This document shows positions 52,238 through 60,432 of a stretch of DNA of 64,000 nucleotides, in pieces. Source of the DNA: VGMA01 sp964655475. GTDB lineage: Bacteria > Chlamydiota > Chlamydiia > Chlamydiales > VGMA01. Positions within the stretch are counted from its first letter, which is position 1. Each line of letters starts with the position of its first letter. The DNA is taken from contig CAZZMO010000001.1 of NCBI GenBank assembly GCA_964655475.1, positions 228,856-292,855 on the forward strand, read 5' to 3'. Under the pieces are notes generated by a model that was not told the origin of the DNA, searched no databases, and saw only the letters and a program-made list of their open reading frames with translations. A program made the position numbers and the translations under genes.

Positions 52238-52495
52238 ATGGATAAAGAACAAGAAATCACCGCTATGGTAGTCGACATCGTCGTCGAGCAACTAGGTGTA
52301 GATAAAGAGGAAGTAACTCTAGAGAAGTCTTTTGTAGAGGATCTCAACGCAGATTCTCTCGATCTTACAGAGCTAATCATGACATTCGAAGAGAGATGCT
52401 GCTGCGAGATTTCAGAAGAAGACGCAGAGAAACTCAGAACTGTGGGTGACGTTGTTCGCTACCTAAAAAGCAAACAAGTCGAAGCCAACATCTAA
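52238..52495 (+). CDS. acpP: Acyl carrier protein
   Basis: An 85-residue acidic helical protein that carries growing acyl chains. The phosphopantetheine Ser is in LNADSLDLTELIMTFEE (about residue 41), modified by the AcpS encoded at 60058. Unusually it has three adjacent cysteines in helix 2/3 (ERCCCEISEED, about 53-63), where ACPs normally have none or one. Last gene of the fab operon; a hairpin follows. Confidence 0.97.
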   Translation: MDKEQEITAMVVDIVVEQLGVDKEEVTLEKSFVEDLNADSLDLTELIMTFEERCCCEISEEDAEKLRTVGDVVRYLKSKQVEANI

Positions 52496-52501
52496 GACAA
52501 A

Positions 52502-52539
52502 AGATCGGGTAGGGCCCATTCTGGCGCTCTGCCCGATCT
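52502..52539 (+). terminator. Terminator-like hairpin after acpP
   Basis: AGATCGGG (52502-52509) pairs with CCCGATCT (52532-52539), with a partly paired GC-rich interior. The T tract is weak (CTATCAATT). It ends the fab operon. Confidence 0.65.
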
Positions 52540-52555
52540 CTATCAATTAAAAATA

Positions 52556-53137
52556 CTATTTAACACGGTGATCAAAGAGGATCTTTAACTCTTTTCCACG
52601 CTCAGTGCACTTTTGTTGACATTCAAAGTGGAAGAGGCGGATCGGAAGGCATACCATCGTGTGAGCCCGGTCGAGATGATCATGTCTTGAGTAATAAATG
52701 AGGTAATCCCCATCTTCACCCCTTTCTAAAAAGACCGATTCGAGATAGATCCCTTCATGTTCAAAGGCTCGATATAGCTCATCTTTTCTCTCTATCAGGG
52801 CTTGAAACCAAGCATAGACCTTATCAAGGGCTCCCTCTTTGATCTTGAGGCGTCTACAGTTGACGCGGTGTATCCCATCAGTTTCATCACGTTGAAAATC
52901 GAAGAGAAGCTCAAGAGAGTCCGCATCATGATGAGTCCCATCTTCGCGAGTGTAGGTGAAGAGTTGAGAGGCTTTCCCGTTTTGCTCTACGAAGATTGAG
53001 GTCATGTTTTTATCTTCTGGTAAGGAGATTTTTTCAGAGGGGCTATGGGGTGTAACTTTGCAAAATGCCTTCTCTGAAGAGTTTGCTCCTAGAGGAATTA
53101 GGGCACTAATAAGGAGGCAAAGAGTCTCTTTTTTCAT
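52556..53137 (-). CDS. Exported protein with DUF6176-like domain, fused into the pot operon
   Basis: A 193-residue protein with signal peptide MKKETLCLLISALIPLGANS. The C-terminal part (about residues 95-190) has RRLKIKEGALDKVYAWFQAL, then EHEGIYLESVFLERGEDGDY and LIYYSRHDHLDRAHTM, which resembles the DUF6176 pattern (helix with R/K, strand, YLIYY, D-x3-A). The upstream half is unrecognised. Its ATG directly follows the potD stop (TAAATG), so it is translated with the polyamine transporter. A role in polyamine handling is only inferred from this. Confidence 0.65.
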   Translation of the reverse strand: MKKETLCLLISALIPLGANSSEKAFCKVTPHSPSEKISLPEDKNMTSIFVEQNGKASQLFTYTREDGTHHDADSLELLFDFQRDETDGIHRVNCRRLKIKEGALDKVYAWFQALIERKDELYRAFEHEGIYLESVFLERGEDGDYLIYYSRHDHLDRAHTMVCLPIRLFHFECQQKCTERGKELKILFDHRVK

Positions 53138-54226
53138 TTATTCAGTCCTGTTTTTTTTGACGTAGATCCAAAGTTTTCTCATGTCATTTTCATGGGCCAG
53201 ATGGCGGAAGAATCCTAACTCATTTCTGATGAGGATTTGCTGAAGGATCGGTGAAAATGAAGGATAGGAGGTTTGATCGTGGCTATATTCTAGAATCGAT
53301 GGGAAGTGAGGGCAAAGGTCGATGAGCTGGAGCGAGATCTCCTTTCTGAAGAGAAAATTCATGAATTGGTAGGCTTCTTCTATATTTTTCCCTTCTTTGG
53401 AAAGAGCAAAGCTCTCAATCGAAACAAAGATAGGTCCTTCAGGGATGAGGAAGTCAATGAAGGGGAAGTCCACTTTCATTTGATAGTAAAAAGAGCTTCT
53501 GAGGAGCGTGACGGGGCAGTTTTTTGTAGAGATGAGATACTTGGCTCGGTAGTCTGCATAGGCTTCGACCCACTTTTTTTGTTCGGTGAGGAGGGCTTCA
53601 ATTTCTAAGAGCTGCTCTTTGGAGAGGGGGTCGGTCTTTCCGTACAAATATTGAGAGGCAAGGGTAATCGCCTCTACCATATCGGGAGTCATTGTGACTT
53701 TATAGGCTGGGGTCAAAAGGTGCTTGAGCGAGGGGCTCTCAAAGACCTCTGGATAGTCGTGGAGGGCTTCTTGATCGACTCCGAGGCCAAAGATTTCCCA
53801 AAATGCAGGGATGCTATAACCATTTTTCGGATCAAAATATTGGTCACAAAGAAACGGCGCTACTATAGAATAATTCTGAATTTTCGATGTGTCGATCGGG
53901 CGAAGGAGGTTTTCATCAATCAAGATTTTCACTGCGTAATCAGAGGGGATCATGAGATCATACCCTTTACCACGGGTCGTGCGCATCTTCACCATGAGCT
54001 CTTCATTAGAGGAAAAGTAGTGGAAGTTGACGTGGATCCCTGTCTCTTTTTCAAATTGATCTGCCACTTCCTGAGGAATGCAGTCAGCCCAGGCAAATAC
54101 GTTGAGCTCTTTTGTATACTTTTGTTGCCAGGGGGCGAGAACCGCGAGCTTAATAAGAGAGAAGATAAGACCCATCGAGATCATCACAATGCAGAGGCGG
54201 ATCAATATTTTTAGAGACTTTTGCAT
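53138..54226 (-). CDS. potD: Spermidine/putrescine ABC transporter substrate-binding protein
   Basis: A 362-residue periplasmic binding protein. The N-terminal hydrophobic stretch (IRLCIVMISMGLIFSLIKLA, about residues 9-28) has no lipobox, so it is an uncleaved anchor or signal peptide. ELNVFAWADCIPQEVADQFE (about 40-59) and GKGYDLMIPSDYAVKILIDE (about 88-107) are PotD landmarks. It binds polyamines for PotABC. The start overlaps the potC stop by 1 bp (TAATG-type junction). Confidence 0.92.
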   Translation of the reverse strand: MQKSLKILIRLCIVMISMGLIFSLIKLAVLAPWQQKYTKELNVFAWADCIPQEVADQFEKETGIHVNFHYFSSNEELMVKMRTTRGKGYDLMIPSDYAVKILIDENLLRPIDTSKIQNYSIVAPFLCDQYFDPKNGYSIPAFWEIFGLGVDQEALHDYPEVFESPSLKHLLTPAYKVTMTPDMVEAITLASQYLYGKTDPLSKEQLLEIEALLTEQKKWVEAYADYRAKYLISTKNCPVTLLRSSFYYQMKVDFPFIDFLIPEGPIFVSIESFALSKEGKNIEEAYQFMNFLFRKEISLQLIDLCPHFPSILEYSHDQTSYPSFSPILQQILIRNELGFFRHLAHENDMRKLWIYVKKNRTE

Positions 54227-54996
54227 TAGAAGATCCTCGTCCGAATTTTAGGTGAGAAGAAAATAAAAGCGAGGAGCGCGGTCAAGAGAAGAAGTAGAGC
54301 AGAGAGGGCGTTGACAATAGGTGATATCCCAAATCTAAGAGAGTTCACAAGGTAGATCGAGAGGGTCTGGACAGAGGTTCCACTACAGAAATAGGAGAGG
54401 ATGAAGTCATCAAACGAGATCACAAAAATCAAAAGTCCTGACGCGATCATCGTAGGTCTCAAAAGAGGTAGCGTGATTCTGAAAAAGGTCTGCACTGGTG
54501 AGGCTCCGAGGACAAGTGATGCTTCTTTCAGCCTCGAGTCGAGTTGCGAATGGCGGATGAAGAGAATCGGGATCGCAAATCCGAGGCCAATCACTGTATG
54601 GGAGATGATCAGAGTCAAAAGACCAAGAGGCAAATGCAAAATGCTAAAATAGCTGATGAGTCCAAGTGCTAATACAGTTTCAGGGATCACCAAACTTCCA
54701 TAAAAGAGGGGAATATACCTCTTTACCTTGCCGCCAGAGGATTGAAAAAAGACTAAACAGGCTCCCAGAAAGAGGCTCAAAAAAGTTGCAGTAGAGGCGA
54801 CGACAAGAGAGTTTCGAAACGATTGCCATAGCTCAACACTGCGAAATAGCTCTTGATACCAATGGAGAGTAAAGCTATGCCATGGGGCGGGGAAGGTCTT
54901 TGAGTTAAAAGAGAAGGTGACCAAAATAATGATTGGGGCATACAGGAAAAGATAAACAATTAATACAAAGAGGTTTAACGGAAGGCGCCTAAACAT
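54226..54996 (-). CDS. potC: Spermidine/putrescine ABC transporter permease PotC
   Basis: A 256-residue permease with six helices. LFLYAPIIILVTFSFNSKTF (about residues 14-33) starts the domain, and the EAA loop is KEASLVLGASPVQTFFRITL (about 167-186), the contact for PotA. The frame is open to 55068, but the potB stop and this ATG share an A (TAATG at 54998-54994), and family length agrees with 54996. Confidence 0.95.
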   Translation of the reverse strand: MFRRLPLNLFVLIVYLFLYAPIIILVTFSFNSKTFPAPWHSFTLHWYQELFRSVELWQSFRNSLVVASTATFLSLFLGACLVFFQSSGGKVKRYIPLFYGSLVIPETVLALGLISYFSILHLPLGLLTLIISHTVIGLGFAIPILFIRHSQLDSRLKEASLVLGASPVQTFFRITLPLLRPTMIASGLLIFVISFDDFILSYFCSGTSVQTLSIYLVNSLRFGISPIVNALSALLLLLTALLAFIFFSPKIRTRIF

Positions 54997-55922
54997 TATA
55001 CAGCAGCCCTCCTCGTCAATACTCCATCGAGTTTCTTCATCCCATAAAAGAGGAGGATCAAGGAACAAATCAAAATAGAAACGCTAATCACCGTGAACGC
55101 TGCCCCAAGGGGTGCTGTGTGATTGCCGAGAACAAATTGAGAGATCACACTTCCTACAAAGTACTGCTTATCCCCCCCCATCAAATCGGGGATGACGAAC
55201 TCTCCAAATGCAGGGATGTAGACGAGCAAAATACCAGAGCGGATCCCCGACAAGGAGAGAGGGATCAAAACCTTTCTCATTGTTTGTGTCCAATTCGCCC
55301 CAAGGTCGAGGGAAGCTTCCAATAAATTGCGGTCGATGCTTTCAAGGGTCGAATAGATCGGAAGAGCCATAAATGGCAGGAAATAGTAGACCATCATGAG
55401 CATCATGGCAAATGTGGTGTTAAGAATGTGAAATGGCGTTTCAATCAATCCTAGGTTCATGAGAAGGGTGTTTAAAAACCCTTGCTTTTCAAGAACAAAA
55501 AACCAAGCGTAGATGTGGAGAAGAAAATTGGTCCAGAAGGGGATCATCAGGAGGAAGAGAAGGAGATTCTTAAATCGTCTTGCGCGGAAAGCGATGAAGT
55601 AGGCGAGGGGAAAGGCGATGGAGAGGCAAAGAATTGTCGTGGCAATCGCAAGGCCGAGTGAGTTGAAAGCTATTTTAAAATAGATCCAGTCCCAAACATG
55701 GACAAAGTTTTGTAAAGTGAACCCATCAGTCGAAGATCTCAAGCTGGAAAATAGGATGAGCAAAAGGGGAATGTAGAAAAAGACAGCCTGCCATATGAGG
55801 GCAGGAAGGCCGATAGCAAAAGGGATCTCTCGAAATAGGTGCTTTCGAAATACATTCAGTCTAATGCGTTTCGGGAGGGTCTCCTCTATGTTGAGGGGAA
55901 TGGTATCTGACGGTATCACCAT
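54996..55922 (-). CDS. potB: Spermidine/putrescine ABC transporter permease PotB
   Basis: A 308-residue permease; six helices after a cytosolic N-terminus. LPALIWQAVFFYIPLLLILF (about residues 39-58) is TM1, and the EAA loop is LLEASLDLGANWTQTMRKVL (about 197-216), followed by IPAFGEFVIPDLMGG, the PotB signature. It partners with PotC. Its start lies 3 bp after the potA stop, and its stop is coupled to potC. Confidence 0.95.
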   Translation of the reverse strand: MVIPSDTIPLNIEETLPKRIRLNVFRKHLFREIPFAIGLPALIWQAVFFYIPLLLILFSSLRSSTDGFTLQNFVHVWDWIYFKIAFNSLGLAIATTILCLSIAFPLAYFIAFRARRFKNLLLFLLMIPFWTNFLLHIYAWFFVLEKQGFLNTLLMNLGLIETPFHILNTTFAMMLMMVYYFLPFMALPIYSTLESIDRNLLEASLDLGANWTQTMRKVLIPLSLSGIRSGILLVYIPAFGEFVIPDLMGGDKQYFVGSVISQFVLGNHTAPLGAAFTVISVSILICSLILLFYGMKKLDGVLTRRAAV

Positions 55923-55925
55923 GAT

Positions 55926-57017
55926 CTACTGCTCCAGCAACACAACGTTTTCTTTTTGCCAAAAGAGGAAAACTTCATCGTCGTAGTCAATATCTTCCAG
56001 AGAGAAATGTTCTTCATTTTGTTCGAATACCTGAATCATTAATTCATTTTCGAGAGAAACGTTATATTGCGTAGAGCGGCCATAATAGACGATAGAGCGA
56101 ACTGTTCCTTTGAGGGTATTCGAAAACCCTGCCATTTGTTTTTTAGAGATGAAAATCTTTTCAGGGCGGATGCTCATGACAGCTTTTGAGCCTTCATGCA
56201 TCCAACTTTTTTTACTTTCTAGGTGGACAAGGAAACTACCAAGTCCTGGAATCTCAAATGAGGTGTTTTCATCAAGCCCTGATAAGGTCCCTTCAAACAT
56301 ATTTGTAGATCCAACAAATTTTGCGACGAAGGAGCTGTGAGGGAACTCATAGATCTCTTTTGGGGTGCCAAACTGAGCAATGTTTCCTGTGTGATCCATG
56401 ATGGCCATGTGATCTGCCACAGTGAGGGCTTCAAACTGGTCGTGTGTGACGTAGATGAAGGTCGTTAAGAGCTTATCTTGTAGCTCGATGAGCTCAATCA
56501 ACATTTTTTCACGCAGTTTGAAGTCGAGAGCAGCGAGAGGTTCGTCGAGAAGGAGCACATCAGGTTCGTTGATGATGGCCCGTGCCAGTGCAACTCGCTG
56601 TTGCTGTCCTCCTGAGAGCTCTGCTGGAAGTTTATTGGAATGCCCGTCTAAGTGGAAGGCATTCAGAAGTTTGTGAACTTTATATTCAATTTCATCTCTT
56701 GGCTTCTTGAGGAGCATCAAGCTGTAGGCGACGTTGTCGAAGACAGAGAAGTGGGGGAAGAGCGCATAGTTTTGAAAAACAATGTTGACGCTTCGTTTGT
56801 GGACTGGAAGGTTGGTGATGTCTTGATTTCCAAGATATATTTTGCCGCTATCGGCACTTTCGAAACCTGCGATAAGTCTAAGAAGGGTTGTTTTTCCACA
56901 ACCTGAAGGGCCAAGAAGAGCGAAGAATTCTCCGGAAGGAATATTGAGGTGGACCCTATCAAGGATGCATGTCCCATTTTTACCCTTCGACAAATTTTCG
57001 ATACGAATGTTTCTCAC
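55926..57017 (-). CDS. potA: Spermidine/putrescine ABC transporter ATPase PotA
   Basis: A 363-residue ATPase. Walker A is LLGPSGCGKTTLLRLIAGFE (about residues 34-53), the signature is ELSGGQQQRVALARAI (about 135-150), and Walker B is VLLLDEPLAALD (about 156-167). A C-terminal TOBE-type domain (about 285-360) includes SIRPEKIFISKKQ. GTG 57017 is the start, with AAGGTGGG 3 nt before it. First gene of potABCD. Confidence 0.96.
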   Translation of the reverse strand: MRNIRIENLSKGKNGTCILDRVHLNIPSGEFFALLGPSGCGKTTLLRLIAGFESADSGKIYLGNQDITNLPVHKRSVNIVFQNYALFPHFSVFDNVAYSLMLLKKPRDEIEYKVHKLLNAFHLDGHSNKLPAELSGGQQQRVALARAIINEPDVLLLDEPLAALDFKLREKMLIELIELQDKLLTTFIYVTHDQFEALTVADHMAIMDHTGNIAQFGTPKEIYEFPHSSFVAKFVGSTNMFEGTLSGLDENTSFEIPGLGSFLVHLESKKSWMHEGSKAVMSIRPEKIFISKKQMAGFSNTLKGTVRSIVYYGRSTQYNVSLENELMIQVFEQNEEHFSLEDIDYDDEVFLFWQKENVVLLEQ

Positions 57018-57305
57018 GATCCCACCTTCGTAACAAATACCGTTTTTGACTGAAAAGACTGATCTCCAATCGAGATCATCGAACGGTTAATTCAAAATTT
57101 CGTTAACAGTCTCCCCAAAAAGAGCTTTTTCTCACTGAAATAGCTCTTCGTCTTTCACCCCCTTGGAAAGTAGCCAAATTGTACCCCCCTTTTCTATTAT
57201 TTGCCAGGTTAGATTGCAATTCTCCCATTATTTTTAAAAAAATCAGAGATTTGCTTGCAGAAGCGCTTCAGGCTCGTTAAAATGGATCTTTTTATTTAGG
57301 TATGC
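57018..57305. other. Intergenic region with two divergent promoters
   Basis: 288 bp without a gene. GATCTC-CAATC-GAGATC (57061-57077) is a hairpin in the potA leader region. Near the right end, TTGCAG and TTAAAA about 16 bp apart, around the palindrome GAAGCGCTTC, could be the promoter of the lipase gene. No tRNA or repeat is seen. Confidence 0.4.
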
Positions 57306-58025
57306 ATGCATTGGCGACTTTTTCTTCTACTCATGTTTGTGAGAATTCCCATGCAGGCGGAATCGGTCTATTGCATCCACGGATTCATGAGATCCCCCTC
57401 ATCGATGGCCTCGATTGGTAAAGCGCTCAAGAAAGAGGGGTTCAACGTCCATCTCTTCGGCTATCCAAGTCGAGATCTCACCATTCGAGAACATAGCCTT
57501 CTTCTTTTAGAAGAGCTCAAAAAAGAGGCAATGGCCCATCCAGGGGAAAAGATCCATTTTGCAACGCATAGCCTAGGTGGAATCATTTTACGAGCTGCGA
57601 TCAATCATTCAGAGTGTCCCGAAGAAGCAAAAATAGGGCGTGCCGTCCTCCTTTCTCCGCCGAATCGAGGATCTTCCTTTGGAAGAAGCTTATATCATGT
57701 CCCCCTAATGGAGACCTATTTGGGCTCCAAAGCAGGGCATGAGCTCTTAACGGCAGAAAACTTTGACCACTTTGGCTCTTTCCCGAGCTCTATGAAGATC
57801 CTTGTGATCTCAGGAACTTGTGGGTGGAACCCCATGATAGAGGGTAAAAGTGATGGAAAAGTGGGGGTCAAAGAGGGTTGTTTACATACTCTGCACGACC
57901 ATATTACCTTGTTTGTGGGTCATTCTTGGATGATGTATGCCCCCTCTACTATCGAAGAAGTTCATGCATTTATTTCTCAAAAAAAATCTTTCTCCAGCTG
58001 TTTACAAGAAAAGGAGCCGTTATGA
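57306..58025 (+). CDS. Exported alpha/beta-hydrolase (lipase/esterase-like)
   Basis: A 239-residue protein with signal peptide MHWRLFLLLMFVRIPMQA. VYCIHGFMRSPSSMASIGKA (about residues 21-40) is the oxyanion loop (HGF), the nucleophile elbow is FATHSLGGIILRAA (Ser at about 93), SDGKVGVKEG gives a likely Asp, and FVGHSWMMY a likely His. It hydrolyses esters, perhaps lipids, in the periplasm or outside. It overlaps trxB by 4 bp (ATGA), so it is co-translated with it. Confidence 0.85.
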   Translation: MHWRLFLLLMFVRIPMQAESVYCIHGFMRSPSSMASIGKALKKEGFNVHLFGYPSRDLTIREHSLLLLEELKKEAMAHPGEKIHFATHSLGGIILRAAINHSECPEEAKIGRAVLLSPPNRGSSFGRSLYHVPLMETYLGSKAGHELLTAENFDHFGSFPSSMKILVISGTCGWNPMIEGKSDGKVGVKEGCLHTLHDHITLFVGHSWMMYAPSTIEEVHAFISQKKSFSSCLQEKEPL

Positions 58026-58963
58026 AAAAACATAGAGTCGTCATTATTGGATCGGGACCTGCCGGTTACACAGCTGCCATATATGCAGCAAGGGCTGATT
58101 TATCACCTGTCATGTTCAAAGGGTATATGGAAGGGCCTGGTGGACAGCTTATGACCACCACCGATGTCGAAAATTACCCAGGATTTCCTGATGGGATTAT
58201 GGGGCCAGATTTAGTCGAAAAATTTGAAAGACAGGCAGCCCGTTTTGGAACGCTGATGATCAATGAAGATGTGGTTGAAGTGGACTTTACCGTGAGACCT
58301 TTCCGCATTAAAGGGGCAAAAACAGAATGCCTCGCTGACAGCGTCATCATCTCGACAGGTGCGAGAGCCAACCGCATCGATGTACCAGGCTCTGGTGATC
58401 ATGAGTTTTGGCAAAGAGGGATTACAGCTTGTGCTGTCTGTGATGGAGCCATGCCGATGTATCGTGGTAAACCACTTGTAGTCATTGGTGGAGGGGATAC
58501 CGCTTGTGAAGAGGCTCTATTTCTCACAAAATTTGGGTCAAAAGTTTATCTCGTCCTTCGTAGAAATGAGTTTCGTGCATCAAAAATCATGATCGATCGT
58601 GTAAAACATCACGATAAGATTGAAATCATCTATGAACATGTTTTAAAAGAGGTGAAGGGAGAAGATACCGTTCGATCTGCCATTTTTGAACATGTCTTAT
58701 CGAATGAGCTCCTCACCTTAGAAGTAAGAGGTGTGTTTTTTGCAATCGGTCACACACCGAACACCAACTTGTTTAAAGGGCAAATTGAACTACATGATAA
58801 TGGGTACATTAAAGTAAAACCAGGCACCACAAAGACGAATATCGATGGGGTCTTTGCTGCAGGTGATGTACAAGATTATGTGTATAGACAAGCAGTGACT
58901 GCAGCGGGAACAGGTTGTATGGCTGCAATTGAAGTAGAACACTTTTTGAGAAATAAACACTAG
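58022..58963 (+). CDS. trxB: Thioredoxin reductase
   Basis: A 313-residue flavoenzyme passing electrons from NADPH to thioredoxin. The FAD site is IGSGPAGYTAAIYAARADLS (about residues 9-28), the redox pair is CAVCDGAMP (about 137-145), and the NADPH site is VIGGGDTACEEALFL (about 155-169). FAAGDVQDYVYRQAVTAAG lies near the C-terminus. The frame reaches back into the hydrolase, but AAAGGAG marks ATG 58022. C. trachomatis also has trxB next to acpS (CT099-CT100). Confidence 0.97.
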   Translation: MKKHRVVIIGSGPAGYTAAIYAARADLSPVMFKGYMEGPGGQLMTTTDVENYPGFPDGIMGPDLVEKFERQAARFGTLMINEDVVEVDFTVRPFRIKGAKTECLADSVIISTGARANRIDVPGSGDHEFWQRGITACAVCDGAMPMYRGKPLVVIGGGDTACEEALFLTKFGSKVYLVLRRNEFRASKIMIDRVKHHDKIEIIYEHVLKEVKGEDTVRSAIFEHVLSNELLTLEVRGVFFAIGHTPNTNLFKGQIELHDNGYIKVKPGTTKTNIDGVFAAGDVQDYVYRQAVTAAGTGCMAAIEVEHFLRNKH

Positions 58964-58964
58964 A

Positions 58965-59777
58965 ATGCAAAAAACGCTCTTATTCCTACTCTGCTCAGTC
59001 ACACTTCAGCTATTCGCATTTACAGAAAAGCCTTGGATCATTGAGCCCTACAGCTCGGAAGCATTTCTTTCCTACGCTTATCAGTATTATCCTTCTATTG
59101 CTGATCAAGTAGGGGATAAATATGCATCTCACAATAACTTCGTTCAAGGGGACTTGAGTTTAGCATTTTTAGACAACTGGGATCTAGAGGCGGAACTTCA
59201 GCTCGATGCCACCACCAAAAAGGATTTCGGTTTTGAGAGCGTTGGAATACAAGGGCGGAAGGGGTTCTTGAATGACCTTGCAGGAGATTACCTCAGCTTA
59301 GTTCTCGGGGGCAATGTGCGTATTGTCCCTCATGGGCGTCTCATCGATCCTTCTACACCCTATCACGAAGTGTTTAACATCGAAGCCAATGTCTCGATTG
59401 GTAGAGAGTGGAACGACTACTTTGAGTGGTACTACAAGATGTGGGCTCTAGTCGCGCTAGGGCAGGCAAATAAAGGGTATCCGTGGATCAGAGCAGATTA
59501 CCACTTTCAAGGGAAAGTAAAAGAAGTGTGGGAGTGGGACATTTTTGGTATTGGCTATTTTGGTACAGGAAAGGAAAACTCGATCGATCTAAGTACTTTC
59601 AAGGGATACTACAATATAGCTCATAGAAGCATAGATCTTGGTCTTTCCCTTTCTTATCTTTTCCAATATTGGGGTAAAATGAGTTTAAGTGGCGCCTACC
59701 GTGTTTATGCACATGCATATCCAAGGGCAGCTACTACAGTGACCCTATCTTATACATTACCATTTTGCTTTTTTTAA
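58965..59777 (+). CDS. Outer-membrane beta-barrel-like protein
   Basis: A 270-residue protein with signal peptide MQKTLLFLLCSVTLQLFA. The mature part alternates aromatic and polar residues as barrel strands do (NWDLEAELQLDATTKKDFGF; DLGLSLSYLFQYWGKMSLSG) and ends in TVTLSYTLPFCFF with a terminal Phe, the Bam recognition signature. No family is recognised. It follows trxB by 1 bp, so it is part of that operon. Confidence 0.72.
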   Translation: MQKTLLFLLCSVTLQLFAFTEKPWIIEPYSSEAFLSYAYQYYPSIADQVGDKYASHNNFVQGDLSLAFLDNWDLEAELQLDATTKKDFGFESVGIQGRKGFLNDLAGDYLSLVLGGNVRIVPHGRLIDPSTPYHEVFNIEANVSIGREWNDYFEWYYKMWALVALGQANKGYPWIRADYHFQGKVKEVWEWDIFGIGYFGTGKENSIDLSTFKGYYNIAHRSIDLGLSLSYLFQYWGKMSLSGAYRVYAHAYPRAATTVTLSYTLPFCFF

Positions 59778-60028
59778 GAATTTGAGTTTGGAAGCTCAGC
59801 GATGATCACAGGAGCTCTTGGGATCGCTTCGCCTGTGTGGAGTGGAACAAAGGTGGACTCTGATCCTAGTCTTCTAGAGCGGAGCTCTTGTGTGAAGTGG
59901 GGATGCCCATTTTTATCGAGGACGATTGATACAGTGGATACGAGAGAAATCGGTTTTGAGGGGATAGGGGCAGAGCAAAAGGAGAAGTCTGGTGTAAGGA
60001 AAGAGCAGCCGTTAGGAAAGTTTATCAT
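59774..60028 (-). CDS. Possible small protein downstream of acpS
   Basis: An 84-residue frame filling the 280-bp space between acpS and the convergent barrel gene, on the acpS strand 29 bp after its stop. The product (NGHPHFTQELRSRRLGSEST, ending VIIAELPNSNS) has a plausible composition but no known family and no clear ribosome site. A 109-residue frame on the plus strand (59802-60131) runs antiparallel into acpS and is the less likely reading. Confidence 0.35.
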   Translation of the reverse strand: MINFPNGCSFLTPDFSFCSAPIPSKPISLVSTVSIVLDKNGHPHFTQELRSRRLGSESTFVPLHTGEAIPRAPVIIAELPNSNS

Positions 60029-60057
60029 ACCTATAAAGGATAGAGAATCAAACCCTT

Positions 60058-60432
60058 TTAGTCAACGACTACCATGGCTGTCGCATATTCTTTTGAATGG
60101 GATAGAGAGAGGTGAATCTGAGGCTTTTTAAAAAATTTGTTCGCCATTTCTGAGAGTTTCACCAGTGGTTTTCCTTCAGGATCATGGACGATCTCGATAT
60201 CGTGAAAACCGAGGTTCGCTCCGATCCCAACTCCAAGAGCTTTTGCAACTGCCTCTTTAGCGCAAAAACGGGCTGCAAAGCGGGGATAAGGGTCATGATG
60301 TTTCTTACAATAAGCGATTTCAGAAGGTGTAAATACTTTTTCCAAAAATCGATCGCCGTTTCTCTCATGAGCCTCTTTGACTCGATGAATCTCTAAAATA
60401 TCGACACCTACACCACGAACTCTTTTACGCAT
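60058..60432 (-). CDS. acpS: Holo-ACP synthase
   Basis: A 124-residue enzyme that attaches 4'-phosphopantetheine to the acyl carrier protein at 52238. VGVDILEIHRVKEAHERNGD (about residues 8-27) carries the metal-binding Asp, and RFAARFCAKEAVAKALGVGI (about 50-69) the Glu and Lys; LSLSHSKEYATAMVVV ends it. ATG 60435 is an alternative. The start overlaps the stop of the PIN/TRAM gene by 8 bp. Confidence 0.95.
   Translation of the reverse strand: MRKRVRGVGVDILEIHRVKEAHERNGDRFLEKVFTPSEIAYCKKHHDPYPRFAARFCAKEAVAKALGVGIGANLGFHDIEIVHDPEGKPLVKLSEMANKFFKKPQIHLSLSHSKEYATAMVVVD

Noticed and set aside
59802..60131. 109-codon plus-strand ORF
   Set aside because: It runs antisense into acpS and has no ribosome site or recognisable protein pattern.
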